Assembly: GCA_029891385.1 (NCBI GenBank)
Contig: CM057228.1
Coordinates: forward strand, 136,985,475-137,049,474
Direction of reading: 5' to 3'
Source of the DNA: Erythroxylum novogranatense
Lineage: Eukaryota > Streptophyta > Magnoliopsida > Malpighiales > Erythroxylaceae
DNA: 64,000 nt
The first letter of the stretch is position 1; every line of letters begins with the position of its first letter. Both the position numbers and the translations under genes were made by a program. Positions 24,489 through 37,293 of this stretch are shown piece after piece. The notes under the pieces are model-generated. The model was not told the origin of the DNA. It made no database searches and saw only the letters and a list, made by a program, of their open reading frames with translations.

Positions 24489-25761
24489 ACCACTGTTCAT
24501 CGTCTTCTTCACCAAACCAGACGTAACAACAAAGTTTTCTTCAATTTTTCTTTCCATTTCATCACTTCTAAAAGTCCATTAAGCTTGTTTAAACCCACTA
24601 AAGCTTCCAACCAACTCAGAAATAAATTAAAACTTCAAATATCACTAATCCGAATTTCACTCTCTCTCTCTCTCTCTCTCTCTACTGTGTATTTTCAAAA
24701 CTCCACGGTATCTTTCATTTTTCTCCTTGAAACACCACTCCTCGTTATGCTCTATGTTTTCTTTATCTACTCTTACACCTCTCTTCACTCATCCCAACCT
24801 CACCAAATCATTTTCCTTACCAACCAACACGTGTAAACTCTCCAAAACATTCATACTGAACAGAGCATCCCGAACTACTAGTCTAAAACTCAAGCATATA
24901 ACCATATTCTTACCCTGTTTTATCACCAACCCAGAATAGGACGTATATATATATATATATATAGGTCTTAGTTTTGTTTTAAACCAAGCATGAAAAACAA
25001 AGTAACAACATATCGGTTTTTCTCAAATACAAAACGGATCATATAGATATGTAGATATCTCAAGCTTTCAAAGTCATGCATGCACGTTATTATTAACACC
25101 TTAAACACGGTATAGTTACTTACCTCATACAAAAATCACCAACCGATGGACACAGCGGAGAATATTTTTGAAATGTTTAAGCAAGTGCTTTCTTCCACTT
25201 ATAAGAAGAAACAATGGCAGAGATGAAAAACTACAGACATTTTGCATGAAGGACAAGTATCAAGGATGTGTCGTATTAATATAGTTAAATGTCTCTTTTA
25301 CAAGCTTCCACGAGTCACTGAATACTTGGTCCTAGTCCATATTTTAATTATTATTCTTAAAACAAACAAATACATTATTATTATTTTATTAATAAATTAT
25401 TCTTTTTAAACCAAATACATTGTTTTGAATTCTTATGACAAACAAATACCCAAAAGTTTCAGACAACTTCCGAAAATTCACCAAAATTCTGACATAAAAT
25501 AATGACTCGTAAAATAAATTTTCAACTTAAAATTAATTCACCATCAATTTCTAAAAATATTTGAAGTATACAAAAATTACGAAAAATATAATAATAATGT
25601 CCAAATCACTCTGAAGTTTCATTTAACCAAATTACTCAGAAAATGCCATGAATGCATGCCAAAATACTTATGCACAATTTAAGCAAATATTTAATAAGCA
25701 ATAACAAACATAATTCGTACTATTTAATATTCTAACCCCTAATTTGGGGCGTTACAGCTTA

Positions 25762-27061
25762 AATCTATTATGATACTCTTAGTCATTGACACTCATTATG
25801 ATTATGAGATATGACAAATGAAAGTGAAGACAACTTTCCTAAATGGAAATCTAGCCGAGGATGTGTATATGACACAATCAGAGGGCTTCATCTCTTATGA
25901 TGGCGAAAAGGTATGCAAGTTTCAGAAATCCATCTATGAATTGAAACAAGCATCCAGGAGTTGAAATATCTGTTTTGATGAGATAATCAAAGAGTTTGGT
26001 TTCTCACAAACCTAGATAAACCCTGTGTGCATAAGAAAGTTAGTGAGAGTGCAATCGTATTGCTTGTGCTATATGTAGATAACATATTATTACTAAGAAA
26101 TGATGGATCTATGCTACAATATGTGAAGATTTAGTTGTCCAAACAATTTGTCATGAAAGATCTAAGTCAAGCAACTTATATCCTTAGGACAAAGATCTAT
26201 AGAGATTGATTGAAAAGATTGCTTTGTCTTTCACAATCATCATACATAGACAAGATGCTAAAAAGGTTTAGCATGGAGCAGTACACGAGAGGGTATCTTC
26301 CTATGACTCATAGGATAATACTCTCGAAATCTATGTGTTTTAAGATATAAGACGTGAGGACACATATGAATGTGATCCCATATGCACCTACAGTAGGATC
26401 TATCATATACGTTAAGCTATGTACAAGACTCGATGTATAATATCCTCTAAGTGTTACGAGTAGATACCAATCGGATCATGGTGAGGGTCATTGGGTGAAT
26501 GTCAAGAACATTATCAAATACTTGTGAAAGACTAAGAATATTTTCTTGATATATGGAGATGGAAATCTAAAAGTGAGCGAGCATACAGATGTCAGTTTTC
26601 AATCTAATAAGGATGATTCCAAATCTCAATTAGGTTATATATTTACACTAAACGGTAGAGCGGTCAGTTAGAAGACTTCCAAACAAGAGACGACTATCGA
26701 TTCAACAACCGAGGCAGAGTATATTGCGGCTTCAGATGCAGCAAAGGAAATAGTTTGGATCAAGAAGTTCATTACTAAACTTGGTGTGGTTCCTAAAAGT
26801 GATGGGCCCATATAATTGTATTGTGACAACAATGGAGCTATTGCACAGGCGAAGGAACCAAGGTCTTATTAACAATCCAATCATATATTCCGCAGATATC
26901 ATCTTATCAGGGAGATCATTGGTTGAGGTGATGTATAGATAGAAAGAAGTCTCACCGAGCATAATATTGTTGATCCACTGACGAAGCCATTATCACAAAA
27001 TAACTTTGATTCTCATATACTCGCCTATGGTATTAGATACCAAAGCGATTGACTTTAGGTC
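25762..27061 (+). pseudogene. Copia family A RT and RNase H, part 2 (heavily decayed)
   Basis: This continues the RT cut at 13910. Recognisable stretches in changing frames are VKTTFLNGNLAEDVYM, a YVDD-region remnant near 26070, an RNase H remnant (SDAAKEIVWIKKF) near 26730 and DPLTKPL near 26975. Stops are frequent in every frame. A purine tract (caagtgagagat, 27061-27072) precedes the right LTR. Confidence 0.85.
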
Positions 27062-27073
27062 AAGTGAGAGATT

Positions 27074-27746
27074 TGTTAGAGTAGTATCCTAAAGGCAATC
27101 ACCTTTAGCATGTTTTGTACAAAGTTATGTACAAACTTTATTTTCAATAATAAAGAAAAATATATTTCATTAGTTTGGTGTTTATAATTTATTAGTTGAT
27201 GTTGATCTATAAGTAAATTAATGAAGTCTATGATATACGACATAACATGAAGGAAATCATGATGTGATCATACTACTGAAATTCTTATCATGTGTAATTA
27301 TGTCATTATCTAAATTATCCCTAGTCATAAGATTATTAGATTAGACATCGTTAATTCGGATAGACTAGCACATGTCAAATTGTTTGATTTGATCAAGTAG
27401 TGAAACTCAGAAACTGTAAACTTGAGATGTGGATGTTTACTAGAGATAATAAGTACATTGGAAAACCTACCATGAGATCATCACATGAATGTCATATTCT
27501 AATATCAGTGACAATGCCATCATAGTAATGCTGTAAGTATCCTTAGACTTGAGGTACTTAAGGATATCTTGGATACTGATTATGTGCTTTGACTTTATTA
27601 CTTGTTGCCTTGCAGAGGTCGCTTATAGGATAGTGATTGGGTACAACTTGAGGTATTCGAAGGTAATTGAGCAGCTAATAGAGGATTCACCACTTATGTG
27701 ATAACCGAAGATGATGCCCACAGTCTCTTGTCGAGGTCATTGCTTG
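27074..27746 (+). repeat. Right LTR of family A copia, truncated and fused to an ABCB exon
   Basis: It starts TGTTAGAGTAGTATCC after the purine tract and follows the full LTR for about 670 bp. Similarity stops near tcattgctt (27745), where ABCB coding sequence begins in mid-exon. The last ~1.1 kb of the LTR and adjoining ABCB sequence are deleted. Confidence 0.87.
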
Positions 27747-28478
27747 AAAACGTGATTGTAGCCCATCGCTTAAGTACTATAAGGAATGCAGATACTATTG
27801 TTGTTCTCCATCATGGAAAAATTGTTCAGAAGGGTATCAACTTTTTTAGTGGCTTCCTAAATTTTAATGCTTTAACCTCTCAGGAATCAATCTCTTGTTT
27901 TTTATTAGTTTTCTTAACATCCGTTGCTAATATCTTATCATAATCCAACTTCAATAGATTCACACTCTGATCTAACCAAGGATCCTGAAGGGGCGTACAG
28001 CCAGCTTATAAAGTTGAAGGAGATAATTAGTACGTCAAAAAGCAATGTTAACATTGGTGAAGACAAGGTAGAAATCACTGTGGACTCTGCAAGACAATCA
28101 AGTCAACGATTTTCATTATTACTATCCTTGAGCCGGGAGTCATCTGGAATTGGAAACAGTAGTCGTCATTTATTCTCACCTCCATTCGGTGTGCCCACTG
28201 GTATAGAGCCTCCAGAGATAGCACCTGAAAAACCCCATACTCTTTCCTCGGCATCATTAAAACAATCTGCAGAAATCCCACTTTATAGGCTAGCCTACTT
28301 TAACAAGTTAGAGATCCCAGTTTTACTTCTAGGGACTGCCTCTACAGTATCCTGTGCTATGCTGCTACCTGCATTTGGAATAGTTATCTCTCGAATGATA
28401 AAAACTCTCTTTGAGCCACCAAATAACCTCCGGAAAGATGCTAGAATCTGGGCATTAGTATTCTTTGGTATTGGTTTG
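27747..28478 (+). pseudogene. ABCB pseudogene, middle part (end of NBD1, linker, start of TMD2)
   Basis: The segment begins inside NBD1 at [19 protein letters not shown], which includes the H-loop histidine, and ends the exon at about 27833. An intron with GT..AG follows (27834-27957). The next exon, from 27958, gives the C-terminal NBD1 end (DPEGAYSQLIKLKE), a Ser-rich linker (RQSSQRF, PEIAPEKP) and the first helix of the second membrane domain (IPVLLLGTASTVSCAMLLPAFG), open to GIGL at 28478, where a copia element is inserted in the exon. The exon with the ABC signature and Walker B of NBD1, expected before 27747, is missing. Confidence 0.94.
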
Positions 28479-28670
28479 TGTTAGAGTCTTATAAGTCAAG
28501 ATGTAGTTAGTGACAATTAAAAAGTTAGTTTTCTGTTAAAGTCTGTTAATAGTGTTGACAGCAATGTATAAATAAAGTACAAGGAGAATAAATGAATAGC
28601 CAAGTTCATTCTTCTCAAATCAATCCTCTAAAAGTTTACTAGTTTTTATATACGTATTCATAAAATAAGA
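28479..28670 (+). repeat. Left LTR of copia family C (192 bp)
   Basis: It starts TGTTAGAGTCTTATAAG and ends aaaataaga, with GTGGTATCAAAGC (primer site 28672-28683, tRNA-Met type with one mismatch) directly after. It contains a TATA-like tataaataaag. The end is GA rather than CA. Confidence 0.9.
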
Positions 28671-28784
28671 GTGGTATCAAAGCATTTCTTGAAGGATCTT
28701 AAGGGGTCTGTGGAGCAGTTCTTAGAAGTCTTTTTTTTTCAAACAAGAAATTTTTGTAGTTTCGAAGGAGTGTACAGACACCAA

Positions 28785-29787
28785 GATGGAAGGAATTCTA
28801 AGCATGCAAGCACCATTCTTTGACGGAGAATCCTACCAGATCTGGGTAGTAAGATGCAAACATACCTGGAAGGATTGGACTTGTGGGAGCTAGTTGAGTA
28901 AGATTATCAAATTGAGCCTTTAGCAGACAATGCAACCATAAATCAGATGAAGTACTAAAGGGAAAGAATTACCAAAAAAGCAAGGGCTAAGTCTTGCCTC
29001 TACTCTGCTGTAAATTCTTCTCTATTTACTAGAATTATGCATTTAAAGTCTGCAAAAGACATATGGGATTACTTAAAGGCGAAGTACGAAGGAGATAAGA
29101 GGGTGAAAAGCATGAAGGTAATTAACCTGACGAGGGAGTTCGATAAGCTCCAAATGACAGAAGAAGAATCTGTCAAAGTGTATGCTAGAAAATTGCAGGA
29201 TCTTGCAGATAGGATCAGACTTCTTGGAAGTCGATTTGAAGATGAAAAGATGGTACAAAAGATGCTGGTTTCCCTTCCAGAAAAATTCGAAGCAACTATG
29301 ATCTCTTTGGAGATCACCAAAGATATGGTAGGCCTGAAGTTGACAGAGTTGATGAGTTTTTTACAAGCCCAAGAGCAAAGAAGAGCACTAAGGAATGTTG
29401 AAGTCATCGAAGGTGCACTCAAGGCAAGTCAGAAAAACAATGGAGAATGGAAGAAGAAAAACTGGACCAAAGGCAGTTCAGAAAGCAAGAAACAAGATAA
29501 GTAAGATACCTCAGCATCTTCAACTAAGTCCCATAGAGATCCATGCAAGCATTGTGGTAAGACAAACCATCCCCATTATAAATGTTGGAGAAGGCCTGAT
29601 GTTAAATGCAGGAAATACAAGAAGCTTGGGCATATAGAAAGTTCTGCAGGAGCAAGGAGTAAGTGTAGAACCCTGGTGAGGTCCATATTGTTGCCAAAAA
29701 TGAGGAAGATCAGCTATTTGTAGCCTATTGTCAAAACACCGATATTCCAGCTGATAGTTGGCTAGTTGATAGTGGATGCTCCAACCA
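28785..29787 (+). pseudogene. Copia family C gag and start of protease
   Basis: From ATG 28785 (MEGILSMQAPFFDGESYQIW) the frame shifts near 28845. It then continues as a typical UBN2-type gag with SAKDIWDYLKAKYEGD, EFDKLQMTEEESVKVYA and MLVSLPEKFEA (29037-29504). A zinc knuckle CKHCGKTNHPHYKC lies near 29545-29590. The protease motif WLVDSGCSNH at 29760-29787 is where the nested gypsy element enters. Confidence 0.9.
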
Positions 29788-32700
29788 TGTAACATCCCAC
29801 CCTCAATTGGAAGGGTAAAATAGTAAATTTGACATAGGATGGAATAGATTTGGAGTGCATAGGACTGTTCATGCATAATAGGATTGGTTCACAGTCACAT
29901 TTGTGCACATGAAATTACTGTGCATGCATACATGATATTCCCGGTTCGTGTGCCTAAGATAATTTTATTAGGATTAACGTGGTTAATGGGTTTGAAAAAT
30001 TATTCTGAGTGCGCCATAAATTGTTTTATATTTTAAGGGATTTTTAGAAATTTTTCTGGATTTTTTCGGAGAAAATTCCTGGACCGGAAAAATCGCCAAT
30101 TGACGAATCGGTCAATTTTCGGTAGCGAAAATTTCTACCCAATGGCACTGTAATATTGGGTATATTATTTTGGAATTGGAATTAGGGTCATTTGAGTTGA
30201 TTGAGTTAGTTTTTGATCTGGATTAAAGAATTATTATTTTGACTTTTCTCTAAAACCATAAACCAATCACATTTTGCCAACATCTCCTTCATTTAATGCT
30301 CACTCCTCTCTCCCACGGTAAAGCCTTTAGATAAGAAGGAATTGATTTGTTTGGTATCAAATGCCTTTCTCTCATCCGAAGCATAAAACCTCTTTCTTAC
30401 CTATCCATCGATTTTCATCTTCTTCATCAAACCTTCCTCCAAACTTCAAGCCTTCTTCTTCTAGACACCAAGTTCCTTACTTATCATGGAGGGCTTTCAC
30501 TTGCATGAGGTTAGAAAAAGGGGTTAGCAATTGTTAGGAAAGAATTCAAGAGAAGAGAAGGTTGGAAAAGCTAATAGGTAAGTGTTTAAATTAAGCTTTG
30601 AATGGTGTTTTCAATGATGCTTAAGTATGACTTTATGAATCATGGTAGGTAGAAACATTGAATGGGAGGTTTGGTGCATTTATTATGCTTATGGATGCAT
30701 TAAATTGATGACTATTATGACTTGAATTAATGGGTATAAGGTTAGGGTTAGTTATGATTTGAAAGTAGGATAAGTGATAATTGGTTTTAACTTGATTTTG
30801 ATGGCATATTGATCATTGATTTTACTTGGAAATGAAGAAGTGAGTGCTGCCAATTTTTGTGTATTAGCCGTAGTACATGTATGAATGGTATAAGAACTGA
30901 TTTGTGTTCCTTTGGATGTTTAATGATGTGTTAAAGGCATTGGAAATGATAGAAACTAAGATTGGACCAAATCTGGAAATTTAGGGTTTTAATCGATTGT
31001 ACTGTTTTGATCATAACTAATTTTGTAGGAATGCAAATGAGGTGCGGTTTGTATCCACTTAAACTTTGGGATGTTAGCTACATATTTGTGTGAAATAGGT
31101 ATTGTCAAATTGTAACTCTAAGAGGTTAAAATTTGGCTTGGAAAGTTACTGTTTTGACTTAGGTGAACAGTATCCGGATTAATAACCTGATTGTTTTGAT
31201 GATTTTTCTAAATTAATTGAGAAGGAATTAGTGAAAATGGTCTTCATGAGAGTTTAAGCCTACATTGTTAGATTTCCAATGCCACTGATTTTGCAATTTT
31301 TCTATATGTATATTAGGAGTTATGGACTGATGATTGTTGGCTGTTTTTATGCATTGAATGAAACCTAGCTGGAATGTCAAATTTGGTGTACATTCAGATT
31401 AGGAGGAGTTTTAGTAATTTTTGTGCATTGAATTGGTGTTGGGAATCTACTGAAGAGTTTTAGATGACACATTCATATTGAAAATGGTGTATGGCATATA
31501 ATTTCTGGAAATCAGATGTGGGAGTTATGGATTTTCACAATTTGAACCTACATTGTGATGTTAATTGCTGATTGGGTCAGAAACTTGCATAACAGATTTG
31601 ACACTGTTAGAGGCTGAATTGGAGTCTGGTTATTTCATGAAGAATTGAAGTTTGAGATTTTATCTTTTCAGTGATATAAAGTGGTGATTTGTTTGACTTG
31701 TATACAGGGAGATATGATTGATAGAAAGTTACTGCTCAAATTGAGTGATTTCAGGGACAGCAACCTTGAGTGAATTATTTGACCTAGTTAGCAAGGGAAT
31801 TGAAATTTGGGTTGTTTCATGAAAGTTGTAGATAACATTGTGATCTTGATGAGCATATTTATTGTATAATTTTTGACTGCATAGAATGACAGATAGTGAA
31901 TTTCCAATGACTGTTCTGTGTTAGGAAGTGAATGTGTGGGCAGTAGCTTACATTGGATGTTTGACACCCTTAGGGGTGAAATTGATTTTTCTGGACTAAA
32001 GGAAACTTGTAGAGGGTTTCATTACCTTTCCAATGAGATATGGTTTGCATTTTTCTGAATTGTGTAGAATAAGTTATGATTTATTGAACTTCGGTTAAAG
32101 GAAAGGGAAAAAAGAGTAGGAAATAAGGGCAATATATATATATTAAATGTTGAATTTTGGTTTCTTTCGTGAATAACTTTTTCGTCCAACATCCGATTGA
32201 CCTGATTCTTGAGGCATCGGATTCGTAGCATATTGAATTTCATTTTCTGAGAGATTGGAGATTTTTGGACGGAAAATTGACGTGAGTTTGGGTAAAAGTC
32301 TGTGTAATCACTGTTTTGTTTAATTTGGGACCTATAGAGGTCCAATTTGCGCACCGTCAGCGCCAATAGGTTTCTAATTTTTGGATAGATTTTTCTGATG
32401 GAAAAAAATGGGATTAGGGCCGGAAATTCATGAACATGCATATTTTTACCTACATGTGCATCAGTAATTCATTCGGATTGAATCGTTAGTGATAGTTACC
32501 TTCTTTGATGCTTAGGCACAACTGGAGCGTCGATCGACAGACGTAACAAAGACTTTCCGATAATAGCTCAGAAGTAAGATGTGAGTAACCTAGTTGGTTA
32601 TCCCGATCTACGTCTTCTGGTGACTTGATTGCCTACGGGGATTCGTGGATTATATATGGCTTTTATCGATTGTAAATTGGGCATTAGACAAGCTGTTTAA

Positions 32701-33700
32701 TTGGATTGTACACTTGGGTGACCCATGGACTGTGATATATTATATTGACTTCTATTGGGCATGTGCATTCATGCACAAATGCATTAAATCGCTAAAGAAA
32801 ATTGTGAACCGAGACGGCATCGCGACATCGAACCGAGCCAGAGCTCGACATACCAAACGAGCCTCGAGCTCGAAGGAGATAATTCTCTCGCACGCGTCTA
32901 CTGAATATCGTTTATGCTTTCGGTCACAATCTTGTAATAAAATGAAAAAAGAGCCACATATGCATTGCATCATTCTTTGGGTGAATATCTGAAATGGATA
33001 ATTATTGTGATTGTTGACTTCGGTGATTGTATTGTAAATGGATGACTCTTGTCTTTGGATCGCTATATCTTGTTGTGTTGTCTTATTATTATGTAATTAA
33101 AGATTGATTGTGACAATTGGTATGTAATATGAACTATGAATATCGACCGTAATAGTAGTACTAAGGCATCTTATTCCGTAATTTGTTATGTGATGCATGA
33201 ATTGGGAGAACCATCGATGATGGTTTCTCATTGAGTTCACAAACTCATCCAAAATTGCAATCTATTTTTCAGGATTTGAAGAGTACCTCGTTCGACGCGG
33301 GAGTATGTCTACTGTAGGCAAGTGAAGGATAGAGGTCGGGATCAGCTCGTGTCTGCATTAGTGTCTTACCAAATTGTGTTCTGCAATCATTGTATAACAA
33401 AGCTTTGTATTTAGACTAAGCCCATTGTGGTGTTATTGTTTATACACATTGACAATTACATTATTGTTGCCTGATCGTAATGAGTGTTGACTGTTTGTAA
33501 TAACTGGAAATAGTTTATTGTGCTCATGGGCTTAAATTACTTACTGTTTTTACCGTTATTTTTACCGGGTCAATGTATGTTAAAAAAAATAAATTGTATA
33601 CCGAGTTTTACCGACTGATGTAGTACTCCACCCTCGTGGGACACGGACTCAGATATCACCCATAATATCGGGTCCGGGTCACTCGGAGTGAAGTGTTACA
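29788..33700 (+). repeat. Left LTR of LARD-like element (3913 bp)
   Basis: Very long LTR without gene content that I can recognise. A reading frame on the other strand (32022-32441) is repeated in the right LTR and has no family features. A CT-rich stretch (30300-30480) with tcttcttcatc motifs looks like a transcribed leader, perhaps the R/U5 start, by position only. Confidence 0.93.
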
Positions 33701-36700
33701 TTAGGTGGTATCGAGCCGAAGAAGACGTAATGTATCGGGGCGATCCGAACCATAAGGTGTATGCATTTGAATCGTGTCATTGCGAGATCGTGGGCGATCC
33801 CTAGTTTGAGTCGCACGGGTAGAAATCCTACGTGTGTGTACGTGTCAAGTGATTAAGTGAGAGAAAAAGTGAGACTGTGTTAGAGGGTGAACCCCTGGAA
33901 GTGTATAAGCAATTAGGAAAGGAAAAATGGATAAGGAGATTGATATTGTACTGTGGTTAGAATGACTGTGTTGGCCTAGACTGATTAAGGAAAGAAATGA
34001 TATTAATGAATTCCCGGATTAAAATGGCAATATTATGGTGATAGAAAAATGAATATATCTAGAATTTGGAAAGGTCCACTGGAGATAGGAGAAACATACT
34101 AGTTATAGTAGTCTTAAGTGAGATTAAAGGTCCGGGATGAGTAAGTAATTAGAGTTCTAACTGTATATGTGAGGACATGGGAAACATTGGAACCGAGTAA
34201 AGTGTAGATGGTCCGATTAGGTAGATATTGATTCACTGTATTGGTGTTTGATATTAGTAGATATCATAGATAGATGATGATAGCGAGATTGTAGGAAGGT
34301 CAATAGTGTCTTTGTGTGATCTATCGAGGCTGAAAGAGCTGAAAAGCAAGATGCCTAGTACCTAGTAGAGTAAAAAAAAGAAAAGAAAGTAGACATGGTG
34401 AGAGAAAAGTGTACAGATAAACTGAAATGAACTCGTGAAACGGGAATGATCTTGAACGCAGAAGCGTGTGGCTGAAATGGTTATGTGAATATTGTGCTAA
34501 GAGTTTGGAAACTAATATCAAAGGATGGTAAGGGGAAAAAAGACAGACTGACAATTTTCTACTGATTGTGTATCGGGAAATTCTAGATTTTGTTGAAAAG
34601 ATGTATATAGACACAGAAATGGTAACTGGATGGGTAAATAAATAGAGATACAATGGAGTTGTATCAACGATTTTGTCGTGTTTTGGGGACTGTGAATGCC
34701 CTATTATAGATTGTTTGAGGATATTAAAGAAATACGAAGCAATATGAAGATGATATTGTATAAGCCAAGTGGACATGACCTTAAAAGGTCAAGTTGACAC
34801 ATGAATGCTATGGGAATGAAACTATGGAAATGAAAAGAAAAAAAAATGAAACAATGATAGTGATATGAAAAGAGTTGTCCCATTTAAGTCGATTTACCGT
34901 TGGGAGTACCTATTGGACAGTAAAGTTGATCATGATTAATGAAATGTATGTGAAAGATACATGGAAATCATGGAGGAAATGATCAGTGAATGATTAAATA
35001 CGTACTTCCATGAGTGGCTATAAGTGTAAAGTTTATATTAGGTTAAAGTAAGACATAGGAGGACTGAATGTACCTTTATGAGAGGAAATGAGAAATGATT
35101 ATGGCATCGTTATTTATTTGATAATTAGCATAAGCGGAAAGGAGTCTTATGGAAGTCAATTGTATAGGTTACTAATTGGTTTCGGATAAAATCTGAGGTA
35201 TAGATTCTTGAATAAGTGTGAAAGAAAGTGTTTATGTGGTATCACAAGGAACCTTAGTGTAAGGAATGTTCGATCTTTTAAATTATGGCATAAAATTGTT
35301 ACGATTGAGATAATGCATATAGTGAAGAATGATTGAAAAGCAATTAGGGATAATAATTGGTTGATGAGACTTTCGTGAACAGTATAAAGATGGTAACAAG
35401 ACTAATGGTCAAGCGGAAAGAAGTATGGACATAATTAAAAGTGAAATTGAGTCATATCTCATATTCTTGAAGTTATCAGATTGTGTACGGAAATGTAAAG
35501 TATCCAATAACATGAGTGGAATTTTAATTTGAGATGATCCTATTGCAATGTGAAGTGAAATACTCAAATGACGTGGAAATTGATGGAAGTCCAAGTACAG
35601 ATGATTAGGTGCTAATATATATATATCAATGTGGATGACAGAAAATCAATTGGAAAGAGAAAATGAATAGAGATAAGAAGTCCTAAAGGAAAACTGACAA
35701 TGACGTGATGTAGTGTTATCTTCATAAAGGGTTTGTAAATTCATTAATTGTGGACTTAATGAGAAGGTAGAATGTTGTTTAGTGATGTTTGGAATAGTCA
35801 TCAAGACCCTAATTGGGAAGTATGCGAGGTAAGCAAATGATAGTGACTATGATGATAGACGGAATGTGTTTGAAAGTGTTGAACAGTGATAAATTGAATT
35901 GACTTTGATAAATGGTATTGGTGTTATCATCGCAATTGTTTAAAGTCTTGGAGACTTTAGATTCCTATAGGGATACATAGTGTTAATTGAGGAAAGAGGC
36001 AGGCATAAATACCGTCAATTTGAAATGAGCGGACAATTACGCCTACTAAACTCAACTAGTGAAGATCATGCTTTGATGAGCGGATCAATTACAGATATTG
36101 GGAGTTTCAAAGAATGTCAAGTAGATTGTGGGTGATTGTGAAGTGTTTCTGGAAAATTGAAGTTGTAGATCTAGTGATAAGAAAGGTTAAAAGTGCAGGA
36201 GTTAAAGTGATAAGTCTAGTCTTATGAGTCATAAGATGGATCTGTGATGAAATTGAAAAAAAACAACATTATTGAATGCTTCAAAGAATAAGTTGTGTGC
36301 AGATAAAAGTGATAGAACAAGAAAGTGAGCGATCGAAGCTAGACATTCGGTAAGTATATGCAAAAAGTGAAATTGATGACTATGAGTATAGTATGAAGTG
36401 ATGAGTGATTCAAGTGCTTAGAGGTTTGAATGGTCAACAGGCACAATGCGTAGGTGGTTTAGGTTTCATAGGATTATGACCGTGTTATAGAGTTTCGATT
36501 TACTATAGGGATACTTCTTGCTACACCGCACGATGCCTAACGGAGGCAAAGACCAACATTGAGTCGAAATGCTTGTGATGAGTGAAATAAAGGAAAGTGA
36601 CTCAGGAAAACTGTATGGGTTAGTTAAAGTGGATCAGGATCGAACAAATGAAACAGAGAAAAATGCATATCCGAATAGAGGGCGTGAACACTATAGAATA

Positions 36701-37293
36701 ATGAATTGTCTAAGGAGAATTGAATTTGAACAAAGAGTCAATGGGATATAAAGCATGACTGCATTAGGTAAAGTATCACTGGTTATAGTGAAATGGAGCT
36801 AAATGTCACCAAAGGAATGTGAATCGTCCTTGACGAGATAAAGGAGGTTATTGTAAGTATCACCTTGAAAAGATGTACTCCATGGAATATGACTTAGTCT
36901 GTATGTTATTGGGAGAAAAAGATATTGGACGGTATAGTGAGAAAAAGGTATTGGATGGATAAACATGATGATTAGTGAACAGGTTCGGAAATAATGAACT
37001 GAGTCATAGCATTGGAACTAAAGGTAATGACTACTCTGAAAATGGCAAGTGAGATAGCTTAGAAAATGAGATCGCCAACTGATAGCCTTGTTGAGTCCGT
37101 CTACTGTACTGAGTGATAATGAGTTAGCCAAATTAGTAACTAAACAACTGACTGAATATGGTTACTGTGACCTTTCGAAAAATGAATTATTGAGTGGAAA
37201 AGTGTATGGGACATATAGGAACAGATGATTACGGTCATACTGAATTGTTGATTGAGAATTTCGAGGACGAAATTTTTATTAGGAGGGGGGAAT
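33701..37293 (+). other. Internal region of LARD-like element
   Basis: A primer-site-like TGGTATCGAGC lies at 33706-33716 (tRNA-Met type, one base short). The rest, 3.6 kb, has stops in all frames. A vestige of a gypsy integrase, TNGQAERSM, can be read at about 35400-35428, close to the conserved DGQxER motif of chromoviruses. At the right end the frame ENFEDEIFI with tcgaggacgaaattttt and the purine tract aggagggggga (37281-37291) precedes the LTR. No gag, RT or capsid region can be placed. Confidence 0.75.

Larger units (their letters stand above)
13911..25756 (-). mobile_element. Ty3/gypsy chromovirus, complete with both LTRs, nested in copia RT
   Basis: LTRs at 13911-16582 and 23108-25756 both run TGTAACACCC ... 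TTACA as read on the plus strand. The flanks are gctta at 13906-13910 and gctta at 25757-25761, a 5-bp target-site duplication, and removing the element joins the copia RT. Minus-strand order is gag, protease, RT, RNase H, integrase, chromodomain, which with the closing EEATWEPEEIM motif puts it in the chromoviruses (Tekay/Del-like by 3' end; clade is inference). The LTRs are nearly identical, so it is young relative to its host element, yet gag-pol already carries stops and frameshifts, and gag is split by a solo LTR. Confidence 0.95.
23108..25756 (-). repeat. 5' LTR of chromovirus (2649 bp)
   Basis: Partner of 13911-16582. It carries the hairpin block at 23395-23781 and the AAGTCGACTT cluster at 24303-24488. 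Here GAGACATATGTCTC has decayed to gagacatatttctc, and only two of the 25-bp GACAC/GTGTC units remain. TA microsatellite at about 24943-24963. Confidence 0.95.
8763..27746 (+). mobile_element. Ty1/copia family A, plus strand, with nested chromovirus, inside an ABCB intron
   Basis: The left LTR (8763-9448), primer site, leader, gag-pol remains (11344-13905), then after an 11.8-kb nested gypsy element the rest of pol (25762-27061) and a truncated right LTR (27074-27746) form one element of about 7 kb. It sits in the ABCB intron that follows the first half of NBD1. The left flank is attta (8758-8762); no right target-site copy can be found because the right LTR is cut off. Multiple stops show that it is long dead. 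Confidence 0.9.

Noticed and set aside
32022..32441. 139-codon minus-strand frame, repeated at 39587-39949
   Set aside because: Both copies lie in the LARD-like LTRs. The second is shorter and shifted, no domain is recognised and the repeat follows from LTR identity.
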